Positions 34,274-47,400 of a stretch of DNA of 64,000 nucleotides are shown here, one piece after another. Made by a program: the position numbers and the translations under genes. Positions within the stretch are counted from its first letter, which is position 1. Each line of letters opens with the position of its first letter. The notes below the pieces were generated by a model that did no database searches, was not told the DNA's origin, and was given only the letters and a program-made list of their open reading frames with translations. Source of the DNA: Motacilla alba alba (taxonomy: Eukaryota; Chordata; Aves; Passeriformes; Motacillidae). The stretch lies in assembly GCF_015832195.1 (NCBI RefSeq), contig NC_052028.1:6987501-7051500 (forward strand), given 5' to 3'.

Positions 34274-37200
34274 CATATTTGAAGTATTCAAAATTAATAA
34301 TATTGTATGTAACAGCCTTTACTCTGCATGAGCAAAAGATCTGAGGGTTCAGCAATATATTCTATTGTTGTACTGAGTAAAAAGGTGTAATAATAGTGTT
34401 GTCTGTTGAGAAATGTTTTTGCAAAGAGCTCAGAATGATGTTAAGGTCAGAAATCACAATGAAGCAAACATCGCTTTGTCATTTGATTGTTTCATCCAAC
34501 TTTTGTTTATGTGATGTCTCCTTTAGTTATAAAGATTTTTATTTTTTATCCTGTGGTCTTGGTGGTTCAGAAGCCAGTGGGATGATACAACACTGTGAGC
34601 TGAAATCTAATGTACTGCTTTGAGCAAATCATCCAAACTATCAGAGGAATCAAACGTTTACTTCAAGTGCCTATGTTGAGAGATCATAGCTTAGAACTTT
34701 TAGCTCTTAGCCTGCTTGAAGGTTCTAACAATTTTAAAAAATGGTCTGAGAAAATTTCATATAGTGTTTAAGTCTGTCATGCCCTCTTTATACTCAAATG
34801 TACTATAGAATTAGAAAATGTTTCCCAGGCAGTTTCACGGCTGTTGGTTTTTTTAAAGGAGGATGTGGTGGGAGGGGAGAGATAAAGGTTTTAAATATAC
34901 ACTTAAGTATTTGAAAATAGATGTTATAATCTAATGTCACAGGGTTGAATCTCCAAAACTTAGTGGGAAAACTTCTTTCAAGATCCCTTCTGCAGGAAAT
35001 ATGGCTTGCTGCAGTGTTTGTTATTGTATCTTCCTGTCAGGCACATCACCTAACTACTGTTCTCATTTTGTCATCTTATACATCTCATATATGACTCAGA
35101 CTGTTGTTTTCTTTCCTTATAGAGATTTTTCATTTAAGTCACTCATTTGTAATTATTTCCATTATGCAGCACAAATTTGCATGAAACGCAACCTAAATAA
35201 AAGCAATGTTTATTCAATGGCTTGCAAGGCATTGCTCTTCATTAGGAGCTGGAGCATTCTCTATAGTTACAGTAACTACCCAAATGTGAACTCAAGTGAA
35301 TTAGGATTCTTGTAAAGCCTAAAAAAATGTATGAAATAAAAGTAAGTGACAAGATTATGGCTGTCAGTGGGAACTGATGACTTCATACAGCATACACAAT
35401 TTAAGTAAATCTTTGGCAACATTCTGTGTTTTCCCCAATGTGCCTGGCATTTCACTGCCTCTGATACACTCGTGTTTTGGCAGTGGCAGCTGGAAGAAAA
35501 TTACAAGATCAAATCTTGTGCTATAGGTACTGTTGAAAGGCATGAAGTTGAACTACCAAACTGTGAAAAACACAGGATATTCTTGTAGTACTAAATAACT
35601 TCAGTAATTGATTTGGCATTTAGAACTGATGGAGAGAAATATTTCTACTGTGGGATATTCTCAGCTGAAAGGCAGAGAGAAGACTCAGCAAGAGCCATTG
35701 TAGCATAGGATCAAGACTGCAAAATCCCTTGGGCTCTCCCATGGCCATATGGAAGGCAGTTAGGTGTTGCTACTTTACCTTGTCTAGCAGCACTCCCACT
35801 ACATTCTCATCTATAAATTGGTGCATAGATCAGATCATTGGAAAAGAATACAGCCTTTGCTTTTCAACAGCATTAGTTCAAAAGGTCTGTGTATCAGACA
35901 AATGATGCACTTGATGCTTTCTTCTAAGGACTTGAAAGGCAAGATGCTGTGGCTATAGGCTTAATATCTGTTACCTAGGATATTGGGACACTGGCATGCT
36001 GTATTTAGCTTACTTACTGATCTAGCAGGTTTCTGGGGGAATTCTACATGAGATTGAATATAATGTAAATATCTTTTAACTTAACAGGAAGTATTTACCC
36101 TTTTAATATTAAAACAATGTACTTATGTCAACGAAATTCATTTTTGTAGGCCTCTTGATTTTTTCTTCCAAACAGAAAAATGCTTTCATGGGTATCTGAA
36201 TAGCAGTTTAAATAAAATGAAACATGTTTGGCTTACTCTTTACCACTTCATTCACCATAACAACCAGTCCATTTATATTTTATTGCACCAGACCTTTTCT
36301 AACCTCAATTCATTACAGTTTTGTTCAAAAATTAGGTTGTATTTATATAGTATATAGACATACACAATGTCTGGTGATTTTTAAATGGCATTTAGTAACA
36401 AAGCACATTATTCTGGGCATCCAGATATGTGAGCCCAAACTATTACTTTTACAGCAAGCTATATGGGATGCTCCTCTGATGAAATGCAAGGCTATTAAGG
36501 TTTGGGGAGGTTAGAGAAACTTACCAGTTCATCTGCAGAGATCAGGACATTAGATTGTCAAAATAAAAATCTGTTGTGAGATATGGCATTTAAATAACTT
36601 CAGTGGCTCCTCTGTTATTAGAGAAAAGCTGTTTCTTGAAAGGTGAGTGCAGAGGCACTGAGACGTGAAGCACAGCATGGCATGCCAATGTGATTTTCTT
36701 GGTAACAAAAAAAAAAACAAACCTCAGGGCAGGAATAACAGCTAGTCATCCCACTGAATGAATTATTTGCCTTGTTCTTGACTGAAGCCTACTGGGAAAG
36801 ACCAACCATTTAATACTGAAAACCTACATCAGGAGTCAATATCTATGGAGGCTACCTATCACAAACGGTTAAGCTATATCTCAGAAGTCCCAAGTATCTG
36901 CAATATTGATGTAATATCAAAAATAATGTTCATAGGTGTTTTGTGTATATGCTTTGAAGGGATTAGTGGGATGTTTCTTCTGAGACCTGGATGATATTTT
37001 TCCTTTCTTTTTTTAAGTGAATTGCCTGCTAATTAAATTATTTTAATGGTTAGCTGATACTCCTTTTTCTTGCTAGAGAAGATGTTTCAAATAAGAGAGA
37101 ACAATTCTTTAGCCAAAAAAAAAAAAAAAAAAAACCAAAACAATAATTCTAAACTTCTCTTTATGGGCTAATCTTGAGCAATATATCCTTTCCTTACAGG

Positions 37201-38041
37201 AAACCCCAATAGTGCATGGGGACATCAGTCCGTCTTTCTCCTAGTGTTCCAGACAGTTAGTAGAGGATTATTTACTTATGATCCCAAGGCCAGTAATAAA
37301 AGTGAGTGTTAGGAAAACATTCATGACTGTAAAGTGGTCATAGATCCTGAGAGTGCTCATTTCCCAAGTACCTTAACAAGCCGACTTTAAGGTTGGCTTA
37401 ACAAAATAAAATAACTTCTGTTGGAGCCTGCTTGCACTTTAGTCAAAGTTAGTGAGATTTTATAAGTACTTAGGTAAATCTCTTATACTATATAATTTTT
37501 AATGCACTGGAGTTGAACAATCTTAAAATTTCTTGATATTTAGCTCCTATTGCTTCTCTCAGGAAGTAACATATTTTCCTGTCAGCAAGTTTTTCTCTAT
37601 ATATAGCCTTCATTTTCTTTGACAAAATCTAATCTGTTTCTAGTTATGCATTGAGTACCACACTAAGTAATCCATTCCCACTTGGAGGTTAATAGCCTCA
37701 AGACATGTTATGCCTGGTATATAATTCATTCTTAGTCATCGCTTACCCAGACAAGTAGCGTGTGGTGGTTTTTCTGGTTTTATTTTATAACCCCCTTTAA
37801 TCACATCAAGAAAAATGTTGGTTTTTATTTTCCAGTTTCCTTAAGTTTCTTTTTCCAAAACTTCCTCTAGTTTTTCTGTGTCTTTTTTATCACATACTGC
37901 CAAAAATTATTGAAATGTCTTCCAGAGTTATTTAGGAGAATATTCTTTAATTTGTGATAGGCAGTTTTAAATAATATAATTGCCTTGTTTTGGAGGCATA
38001 TTGCATAGCACACAGGTGCTAAATCTGCTGTCTGTCATTAC
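34274..38041. other. Non-coding AT-rich stretch, no gene seen
   Basis: No recognisable coding or RNA gene. It contains a 20-base poly-A run at 37115-37134 and many short A/T tracts. Otherwise it appears unique. Confidence 0.65.
37115..37134 (+). repeat. Poly-A run, 20 bases
   Basis: An uninterrupted 20-base A run lies between TTTAGCC and CCAAAACAATAATT. The upstream sequence does not look like a retrocopy. Confidence 0.9.
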
Positions 38042-38045
38042 TTGT

Positions 38046-38530
38046 TGTCGTGGTTTGATATTGGCCCAATGCCAGGCACTCACAAAAGTCATTCACACTC
38101 TGCTGTAGTCGAGCAGAGGAAAGGGAAAAAATTAATGAAGGGCTCATGAGTTGAGATAAGGACTGGCAGAAAAAAAACACTCTGAGGGCAAAATATGTTC
38201 AAATTTATTATTAACAGAGTAGGATAATGAGAAGTAAAATAAGCCCTTTTTTTCCTGCAGCCCCTCCCTCTTTCTCACCAACAGCACAGGGAGACAGGCG
38301 TGGGGGTTTTGGTCAGTTCTTCACTTGAGATCTTCTGTTTGTTCAGGGAGTTTTTTTTCTGTTATGCCATGGGGTCTCTCCCATGGGCAAACAGTTTTCC
38401 CCAAACAATCATGGCCTGGGTCACTCGTCCATAGAATATGAGGAAGTTTCCAGCATTTCAGAAAATCCAGTATGGGGTTTTTTTGATATCTCATAGTCGA
38501 CATATAAGTAAAACTTTCTTTTTTCATACA
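38046..38530 (-). mobile_element. LTR of an avian endogenous retrovirus, minus orientation, about 485 bp
   Basis: The plus strand starts TGTCGTGGTTTGATATTGG and runs through CCAATGCCAGGCACTCACAAAAG, which I recognise as the 3' end of a widespread passerine LTR read in reverse. Read on the minus strand the element would start near 38530 with TGTATGAAAA and end ...CCACGACA, giving TGT...ACA termini. A minus-strand AATAAA lies at 38204-38209, about 160 bases before the 3' end. Flanks TTGT (38042-38045) and TTCT (38531-38534) could be a 4-bp target duplication with one mismatch. The boundary near 38530 is less certain than that at 38046. No gag, pol or env frame adjoins either side, so it is probably a solo or truncated copy. 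A 68-codon minus-strand frame inside it has no recognisable function. Confidence 0.7.
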
Positions 38531-38534
38531 TTCT

Positions 38535-41500
38535 CACTGGAAACACCCTTATGTTTATTGAGCTAAGTCACAACCTTCTAAGCATTGGAAAGAACCTTTT
38601 GCCCTAGGAAAGAAAGTTCCTCGTGTCTTTCAAATCTCTGTGTTCTGTTCCTCAGAGTTAATGAATTCTATTCATGGATTTGAAAAATTTACTGTAATAC
38701 TAAACCTGATAGGCAAAATAAGGTGGGTTCCTCAGTATATTAACAAGGAAAGACTTGTAACTTGAATCAGCATGGCCTTACAAGTTTGAGTCATGCCAGG
38801 TTAACATTATTTGTAAGAATTATCTTATCTAGTACTTCCTTTTTCATTGTGAAATTCCTCGTGCAAATAAGTCACATCAATGCAAACAGATCTAAACTTC
38901 TTTCATGCTTATTCATATTTCATGCTCATATCCACAAAAGGAGGGGTAGAAGGCAGTAGGAAACAAGGCTTTCATACCTGCTTTTTCTATAGCAATTTTA
39001 CTATTGTGGAGAAGATAAGTAGGAGACAGATCATTCATTATTTCTCCCATTGCTTTCATTAACTGTGGTTTAGCAGATGGAATCTTAGTGTTGGTTTCTT
39101 CAGGTTCTTTAATGCAATTAATGTTTCTTATGCAAAACACATTGCAAATTTTACTCTGTCAGGAAAAAAGAAATTTGAGTCCTTCAGACAATTCAAAAGA
39201 AGTTCACCTGTGGCTACAAAACCATGATCTGAATGCATCCTCTGTCTCAGGAATTGCTACACACTCAATGCACACAGAGCAAATATATTGGAGATGAATG
39301 CCTCCTTTATTGCCTTGTTACTTATACTCTTATCACCTATTATTGATTCAGGTGAAACATAGGTCTCAATTTTTTTTCTGGCAGTTTTTATGTTCCTTAC
39401 AATATAAATACACAGTCCTCTAGATACATTGTGTCAATGGTGTTAATGCTATTAATCCATTTGGTATTATTCCATAAACTGACAAGAAATTAAGAATGGG
39501 AGAGCTGAGCTATTGAGTAGAATGTTGCTTTTGGTTAGAAAAGTGTGGAAGATGACTAATAGTGGCTAGTGTGTCAGACAATCTGTGTTGATTTTAAACA
39601 TATAATATAAACAGTCTCAGGAACTGGAGTTTAAGTCTGGTGTCCATATCGGCCAAATTAGTGGAATTAATGGACATGGAGATGAGTACAAAAGAAGAGA
39701 GTTGGCAAAACCTGACGAGTGAAGTTGTGTCTCAGAGAACTTATTTACACTCTGTGGGCAGATGGTAAGAAAGTTGGCATGAAAGATGCTGAGGCAGTCT
39801 GTTTTGAGTACTAGCATATATTTCTTCCCAACAGAACCTCTGTTTAAGCTGTCAAAAGACCAGAAAAGTCAAGTGGTCGAAGGATTGTATGAAGAAGCAG
39901 CAGCACAATGAAAAACTAATGACGAGTTTTGTTGGGTGAAAGGTTCCCAGCAGAGCCATCATCACCTGTGTTAAAGGGTGTGGCTGACAAAGCATGTAGG
40001 AAAGAAAAAATCTTTCATGGGGAGGCAGAGAAGAAGAAATATTTCTTTTCCCTGTAAAATCAGGAGTCCTCAAATAAAATCATGGATGATAGATTCAGAA
40101 GAAAATTGAGTTCTACTTCATTAAATAGGTGGTCAAACTACAGAAATTTCTATTACACTGAGCCACTGCTTGGGAGCAGAGCACCAGTGGACCTCTGACC
40201 CACAGGCAAAGCTCTTAGGTAGAATGAAGAATAACAGCAGAGGGAGGGGAAAATTTACTAATTATCAATTTACCTGGTTTTAAAAAAGGAGCGTCCCTTA
40301 AAACTCCTTGCACTCAGAGATTTATATCTGCCATCATAAACTTTCACAGCCCAAGTGATGGATCAGATTTCTTGTTTTTTGGCCCAGTAAGAATATCTGA
40401 GTAGTTTATCTTTAGAAATTATCTTAATTACTTGCCATGGTCAAAGACTGCTTGATTCTTGAAAATTTGTACTTTGTTTCTATCTTTGTGGACTTTATTA
40501 TGTTCTTTTAGGTCATTGATTCTCTTTTAGGCTCTCTGGGACTTTTCATCTGAGACTTGGATTTCTTTGCCAAAGTTTCATTTCTTTTGCTATGGATGCA
40601 GGTATTGTCTCTACATTTTCTCTTAAACTTTCTAATCCCCTCTTCATTAAGAGGGAAGATCAGGCCCCATTTTAGGATAGGTTTGCTTCTTTGTGAGGAT
40701 GTTTTCCATATCATCTCAAATTTAGCAATAATGTACCAAGTATTTCTGTTGTAGCTAATTTGAATTTAACCATGAGGAAACACAAAGACAGATGTGATGC
40801 ATATACAGATGACATAAATAGATTGGTTTTATGCTAAGATACACCACCTCTCTGATTTCAAGACCATATAACACTGCAGCTTCTTTAAACTGCGCTAAGT
40901 TTATATCAGCCTTATTTGCTGTTTCATATACTGCTTATCTCAAGGAATACAGAGGAAACGGCAGAATGTACATTAAAACTTGGCATTCTTTGTTAAATAA
41001 TGAGCAACTGCTATGTGCTTACATTTTTTAACAACTAACCCTTGCTCAAAGAGAGGTTAATTTTCAGGATAGGTATTAAATACAATTATTGATTGCGTAG
41101 AACACTATTCTTAGAAGGTGTTTTACTTAAGATTCAATTGAAGGTATGTTTCAGCTAATTAATGACCATATTTGCCTGGTTATTTCCATTGCAAAATATA
41201 TTCTTCTGTACTGAATCCCATAAATCCATTTCTAGCTAAGGAATCTGAGGCTTTTCAAAGTAAAGCTGTTGACCTTGTTACAGATAGGCTAACTCAGTCC
41301 AATTAGTCAAATCCACCTGTGTTGCAATTATTTATTTCCTGAGGTTATGAAGTAACCAGAGAACTATAAGTAAAATTTATTTTTCCAGCAACTGATATTG
41401 ATTTAAAGTTGTACATTTGCATACATTGCATTTATGGCCATGCATATATTGTATTGCAGGCCTTGGAAGAATGTGAGTTGTAAATGTCTTAAATGTTTTT

Positions 41501-44018
41501 TTTTTAAAGATTCCTTAATTCATTGGATGATATGGAGTAGAAAAATTAATTTCTTGACACAGTTTATTTTTCTAATTATGTTCACCCTTGGAACCTCTTC
41601 AATTATTATTTACTGTGTCCCAATTTTAATTAATCAATTCCACTAAGTGCTTAAAAAGATTTTGGTTAAATCTGACTAAATGCTTGCAACTAACACTAAA
41701 ATTCTGACAAAATATTTGGGTTTTGTTTGGTGGTTTTTTGAAAACCTCACCTGAGGAGGAGAGCGACATGTTTCTCTCCTAGCATCATATGTAAGTGTAT
41801 ATCTAAAAGCCATCATGGCTTTAAGTACAAAAAATACACATCTGAATAATTTAGAGAAGCTGTTTCCAAGTTGTAAAATATTCAAGTGATTTGGGCAAGC
41901 TCTGGTATCCTGTAGCAGTTGACAGTGTTTTAATGTGACAGAACAAGAGTGAAACGAGACTGTAAGTGCACCCGCTGTATCTGACCTATATATCCATCCT
42001 AAACCCATTCCAGTTCTCCATTTTCCAATCTGCTTTATGCCATTCCTTTGCTGCAGGTGCAAAATGAAGAGACTTAGCAGATGGCATTGATCTGTTATCA
42101 CACAACACTTTAAAGGAAAACCACAGAGAATTGGTGGTGACTAGTACTTTAAACTGCTCTGTAAAAGGCTAACTCAGGGATTCCAGAAGAGCTGTGTAAT
42201 GAAATAGAAAATTTGAGGTTCAAGGATAGTAAGCTACACCTGGAAAATGCCATTATGGCAGATAAATTGTAATTAGAGTTTTAAACTCTGAGCTAATTCT
42301 TCATAAGAAAGTAATTTTTTCTGTAGTAGAACTTTTTACTTCAACACCTTAATGGAATTGTTATAAACATGAAGGGTACAAACCAGGAAAGTAGAACTGT
42401 TTGTACTTTGTTGATAAAATATGCTCCTGTGTATAAAAAACAGCACAGGCTGTCACGTGGCAAATGCTGCCATGTGTCTCCTTAGCACCTGGCCAATGAT
42501 CCATGACAGGAATATCTGAGCTGAGTGATAACAGCACAGTGATATAATCAGGCATTATGGCTCAGATTTTACACTAAGGGCTTCACTCGTGTTTTTTTAG
42601 CCCCTTTGCTGTTGAAGGCTAACATTGAAAGGGCTTTCCTGTCCAAATAAATTTGCCTGGGTGACAGAAACAATTTTCAAAGCTCTTAATGTGTTGTTTG
42701 GCCTGTTATTTGTAAGATCTAACCGTGGAATATTCAACATAAATAACGTTCTGGAAGGTATCATTAGGAATGTGTCTGATTTAAACCTGCCTATAAAACT
42801 CCATGATCCATAGAGAGGTGTTTTCTCCACTCTATTCTGTCAGGTAATAAAAGATATCTAGATATGATTTCAAGATGCCTCTGTGATACCATGTTTGCTT
42901 AGCTTTCTACCTAAGTTCTTGTCACCTCTCAGAAGCTACCAAAGTATGCAGTTAAATATTTAGTTTCAGAAGAGCAGAGTCTGCCAGAGGAAATTGCTCT
43001 GGTGGAATAACCTTCAGTGCATGAACATTTTTGTTGATTGAATGATTTTTTGAAAAAGAAAAAAAAAAACACAACAAAATCCCCATGCCTAGAACAAAAA
43101 AAGTTCCCTCAAGTCCAACACAGATTTATCTGTTATTCTAGAATTTAACAGTATAAACTGAATTTGCCAGCAGATTTTGAAATAGGCCCTTTTTAATGAA
43201 AATCCTGTGACAACCCAGCATCTCATCAGAGACATCACTGCCAAGCTGCTTGTTCTTGAAGACAGCACTTACAAGGGGCATGTTTAAATATGCCAAGCAG
43301 ACAAGCTTGACCCTTTCAGCCACAATGATTAGGTGTTCTCCTGAGATAAGGCTGACAAGTGATTGAGTAACAGAGGCCAGAAGAGAGAATCAATTCTGTG
43401 TTAATGAGCATGCAAGGCTATCAAGGAAGCAAGTAGCACAAAATTGGTGAGGTTAAAGATGATATTAATCTACTCACAGGGAAAGGAAAGAGTGATGCTG
43501 ACCCTGTGAAATGCATTGTGCAAGTTAATTTTTTTAAGTGTTCTTGTTTTCTATGTCTTAACCAATTTTGCCCTTGAAAGTTATGGTGTCCCTGAGTTAT
43601 TAATTAATAACATTTGTCTTCCACACATCTTGGTGGAGCTCCTGCCGTCCCACAACATAATCTCTTATTGTGTGCACCAGTATGGATGGTCAAGGGATAT
43701 TACTGTCAAGTTAGTACATAGATTAATAGCTTGGTTGAGGAACATCCCTTTCCAATTATGAGGATAGATGAAGCCCCTTTGACCAGCTTCATTTGGACTT
43801 ACAGCTGTCTTGGACATTCACTCTTTCCCCAGACAGTGTGAAGGAGATCTAGATGTAGTAGAGTGATTCAGTGATTCAGAAGTTTTGTGATAATTTACAT
43901 TTTTGCTTGCTTTACTGTAAAATACCTCAGAGTGCATTAATCTTTTTTGTGATCCCAGTTTGTACACTTGGAGTATTCTCAGAAGCAGTTATATTACTCT
44001 TTCATGCCCACCCAGAGA
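38535..44018. other. Non-coding AT-rich stretch, no gene seen
   Basis: The longest open frame (minus strand, about 41676-42101) starts at GTG and resembles nothing known. No RNA gene or mobile element was recognised. Confidence 0.65.
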
Positions 44019-44026
44019 TATAAATA
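44019..44026 (+). promoter_or_regulatory. TATA-like box upstream of a possible short first exon
   Basis: TATAAATA lies in a locally GC-richer stretch, and a consensus-like splice donor (ATTCAG before GTAAAT) follows at 44176/44177. This spacing would suit a short non-coding first exon from about 44050 to 44176. There is no other evidence for transcription; it could equally be a decayed LTR or a chance arrangement. Confidence 0.25.
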
Positions 44027-44439
44027 CTGGGGTCCCTCTGGGTGCACAGCCGGCTGTAGATCAGGCACATTGAGGGAGTGCAGAAGGGGCTCTCTGCACG
44101 GGATTGTTTCCTGGTGTTTTCTGATGGTGGTCACATGTCTCTGGTAGAAAAGGGGAGACTACAAAGAGGGATTCAGGTAAATAACACTTCCTGTTTCATT
44201 TGCTATGCCAATCCCTACTCCAAATCTGCCTGCATATTTTTCTTTGGCAATGTTCTGTTTCTAAAAATAATCACAGCACCTGTCTCTGAACTGTTGGCAG
44301 TGCACTCTCACAGTTCACCTGCTTGAGTGACTCATGATTTCCTTGTAAGGTGAGAAATAACCCTGTTCTCACTAATTGTTAATTAGATAATCTTTTATGT
44401 GTGAGCTCTTATCACTTTGAAGGGACAATGACTTGATTT

Positions 44440-44478
44440 ACAGATTTGTGTGCAGAAACAGCTTCACAGATTTGTGTG
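44440..44478 (+). repeat. Direct repeat ACAGATTTGTGTG, period 26
   Basis: ACAGATTTGTGTG is present at 44440-44452 and 44466-44478. Perfect 13-base identity suggests a local duplication. Confidence 0.75.
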
Positions 44479-47400
44479 TGGTCTGGTGCTGTGCACATAA
44501 CTTGAAAGTGCAGTCTATGAATGCCAAGCAACCAGCTGTTATTATCTCTCATAAACTGGCATAATTTGTCTTGCAAACATAGCCCATTGTCTTTTAAATA
44601 CACATTCATACTAACAAAAGTTGCAATTATCACTGACTGTTTCCCTGGCTTGTAGCCTCAAATATTACTTTAGGACATGGTGTTGTACCAAAAGGTCCGG
44701 CATAACGTTTCAGAGAGTGCAAAGATAACTGAATTATGGTCAAGCTTTCTTCACAAGTTCTTTGTTCCTTTGCTGTTGGTCCAGTTACTTTTATCCATTA
44801 AACAAAATTATTCATTTAAAAGTTGTTTCATGTGCTTGATTTTTGTTTTGTTTTTTTAAAACTTCTAGATGTATGGAACTATAGGGGAGACAACTTCAGA
44901 GTTGCTAAAATTGTTACAGAAGTTGAGAGCATTCTAGAAGAATTAATTTACTTGGAACTGTTTGGCTCAATGTTCCGGTCACAGATGGGACACCTGACTG
45001 GATTTTGTCACTCTACCCCCACTTTGCAGGGAATCTCCCCTCGTGTGTGTGTGAGGAGCAGAAGAGGTTCTCTGCCTGTGTTTTTTCAGAGTCACCAGTG
45101 CTTATATAATATGCTATTTAAAAGAGTTATAGAGAAACAATGAGGACAACAATCCTGTTTAAGTAAAGAACATAAATGGCACAAAGGGAAACCTTAGGTG
45201 CTCTTCATCTGCAGTTTGAGGTCAGTTAGTATGAAATACATTCTTCTCTTTACTGCTTCCTTTTCTGTGCCATCACTTAGGTCACTCAACAGTTGAGACA
45301 CAATTCTCACAATCTTCAGGCAAATATCACCTGGACCTCTCCAACATTATGCACTTCATCATAAATGTTAACCTGGAGGCTTATTTAATCCTTTACAGCT
45401 GAGCAAACCAAGACTGTGGACCAAATAGAATAAATGCAGTGTTACAGCTTTTCCTCTATTGAGTCAGAATCCTTCCCTCTATGCTGCTGATGTAGCTGTT
45501 TTCTAAATTTAACTAGGGTGAGTAACTGAATAAGTCCATCTAAAAATACATCCTGGTCGTAGTTTCTAATCTACTACTTAGTAGATCTGTATATAAATTA
45601 ATTTCATTCTTTTGAGGGAGCAAAGAGAATTAGGGAAATGGAGCAGCTGGAAAGCCGAACATGGGACAACAAGTAATGGAGAGAAAAGAGCTCTAGAAAT
45701 AACTTTTAAACTATTATGCTGTAATTATTGGTTAGTACATTACCCTCAGCCATTGTTCTTTGAAGAAATAGCAAATACCTTTTTAATGTTTGCATGGATG
45801 TAGCAGTCTTAGTGCAGTCTCTAGTGTTGACTGTTGCACTGTGTGAATTGGTTTTGAAGCAGATTATGGTGCTTTGAGACCTCTAGTAGATGGATAGGAT
45901 CTAAGGTCACTTGCAGTAATACAATAGTATTTACCAGACTTTGCATTTCATCACTGGCTTAAACAGAACGGAATAGTTACTTCATGCTTTGGAATCCAAC
46001 TTTTAAATTTAGGTAATTAATTGTAATGATTTATATCATAATAATTCGTATCTCATATAAAAGAAAAGGGTGGGTTAATGGGGCCAGTAACATTATGATG
46101 CCTATGTTTCTTTCAACACATCTTCATATCAACAAAATAATATTGTGGCCAGTTACAATAGGAAGAGTTGACATTCAGGTAATCCATGCAGTTGGTTTAA
46201 CAGTTTGAAAATTGCTTTCTAGGAGTGAAAAAGTAGAAATACGAATAAAACAAGCCTTACCGAGAAAATTGCTCTCTGTTGGCTGCTAAGAGCCAGCTTG
46301 GGTACATCCCCCCTTCCTCACTTGTGCACATAGGTGTCAGGGATTTCATCCCATGGCAGTTGCAGTTATCCCAGCCCTAAAGTCTACTCCATGATAGCAT
46401 CTTGAGCTAGCAGTGGAAGGGGTCTCTCTCTGAGGGTTCAGTACCTCTGCATACTCACTGAATGGCAGCAAGCTTTTTACTTCTGTCACAGGCAAAGCTG
46501 GTGGGTGGAGGTCAGATAGATATATTTTCACTATTGTTTTCATCATGGTTTTAGTCATAGAAACCAAAGATGATTGAATTTAATGAATTTAACCCTAAAT
46601 AAAGCAAGCCTGTGTTTTAGGGACCATTCAGCAGCAGGGAGTATTTCAAAAGTTGAGTCCCAGAGGAACATAAGTCAAAAAGTTCTGACCTTCTGGCACA
46701 TCCCATGAATTTCTTTAACCAGCACCAAGCAAGGCGCAGAGAATGGTTCTTCAGTGGGCTGAAAGGATTGTCCTTGGGGAAGGGGGCTGTGTCTTCATGG
46801 TATTCATTACAACCATGTAGGTTTTCTCATTCTCCTGCATTTATATGTTTAGCCTAAACGATTGTGCTTAGTTAATATTTTTCTATTGTGCCACACATAC
46901 CTGAAAATCAAAAAAATAATCATTTCTAGAGGGCTGAGCCTAACCCAAACCATTTCCTTCAGAAAATTGTCTTAGGAATTATATCAAATGTGAAGCAATC
47001 CTCAAGTCTCTCTAGCTTTCATGTTCTGTAATGAGAGCTTCATTTCAATGAGAGGTATATTCTGATTGCAGGTATACAGTAAACACTGAAACCTCATTTT
47101 CCAGCAGCATTTTGATCAACCTCTAGGGGGATATAGCTTTCAGGAATTAGACTGACTTAACTGCTTTAGTAAAACTTTGTCTCCTAAATAGATAATGATC
47201 ATTCAAACGACTCACAGAAGTATTTTGTGTGTTGTAGGCAATACCATGGAGTGCAGACAGACCCATTTGGCCAATTGTAAAATGAAAATGCATTCGTTTG
47301 GTTTTTTAATAAGCAAACAGAATTTTTGGGGGCTGAGGAGCATAGAGATTGTATCAATGTTATTTGATTAAGTAATTATTTTTTTAATTGGCATATACAG

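Noticed and set aside
38321..38527. 68-codon minus-strand frame as a possible small gene
   Set aside because: Lies entirely within the minus-strand LTR and is not part of a retroviral gene.
41676..42101. 141-codon open frame, minus strand
   Set aside because: GTG start, no recognisable motif, AT-rich non-coding context; no exon boundaries fit.
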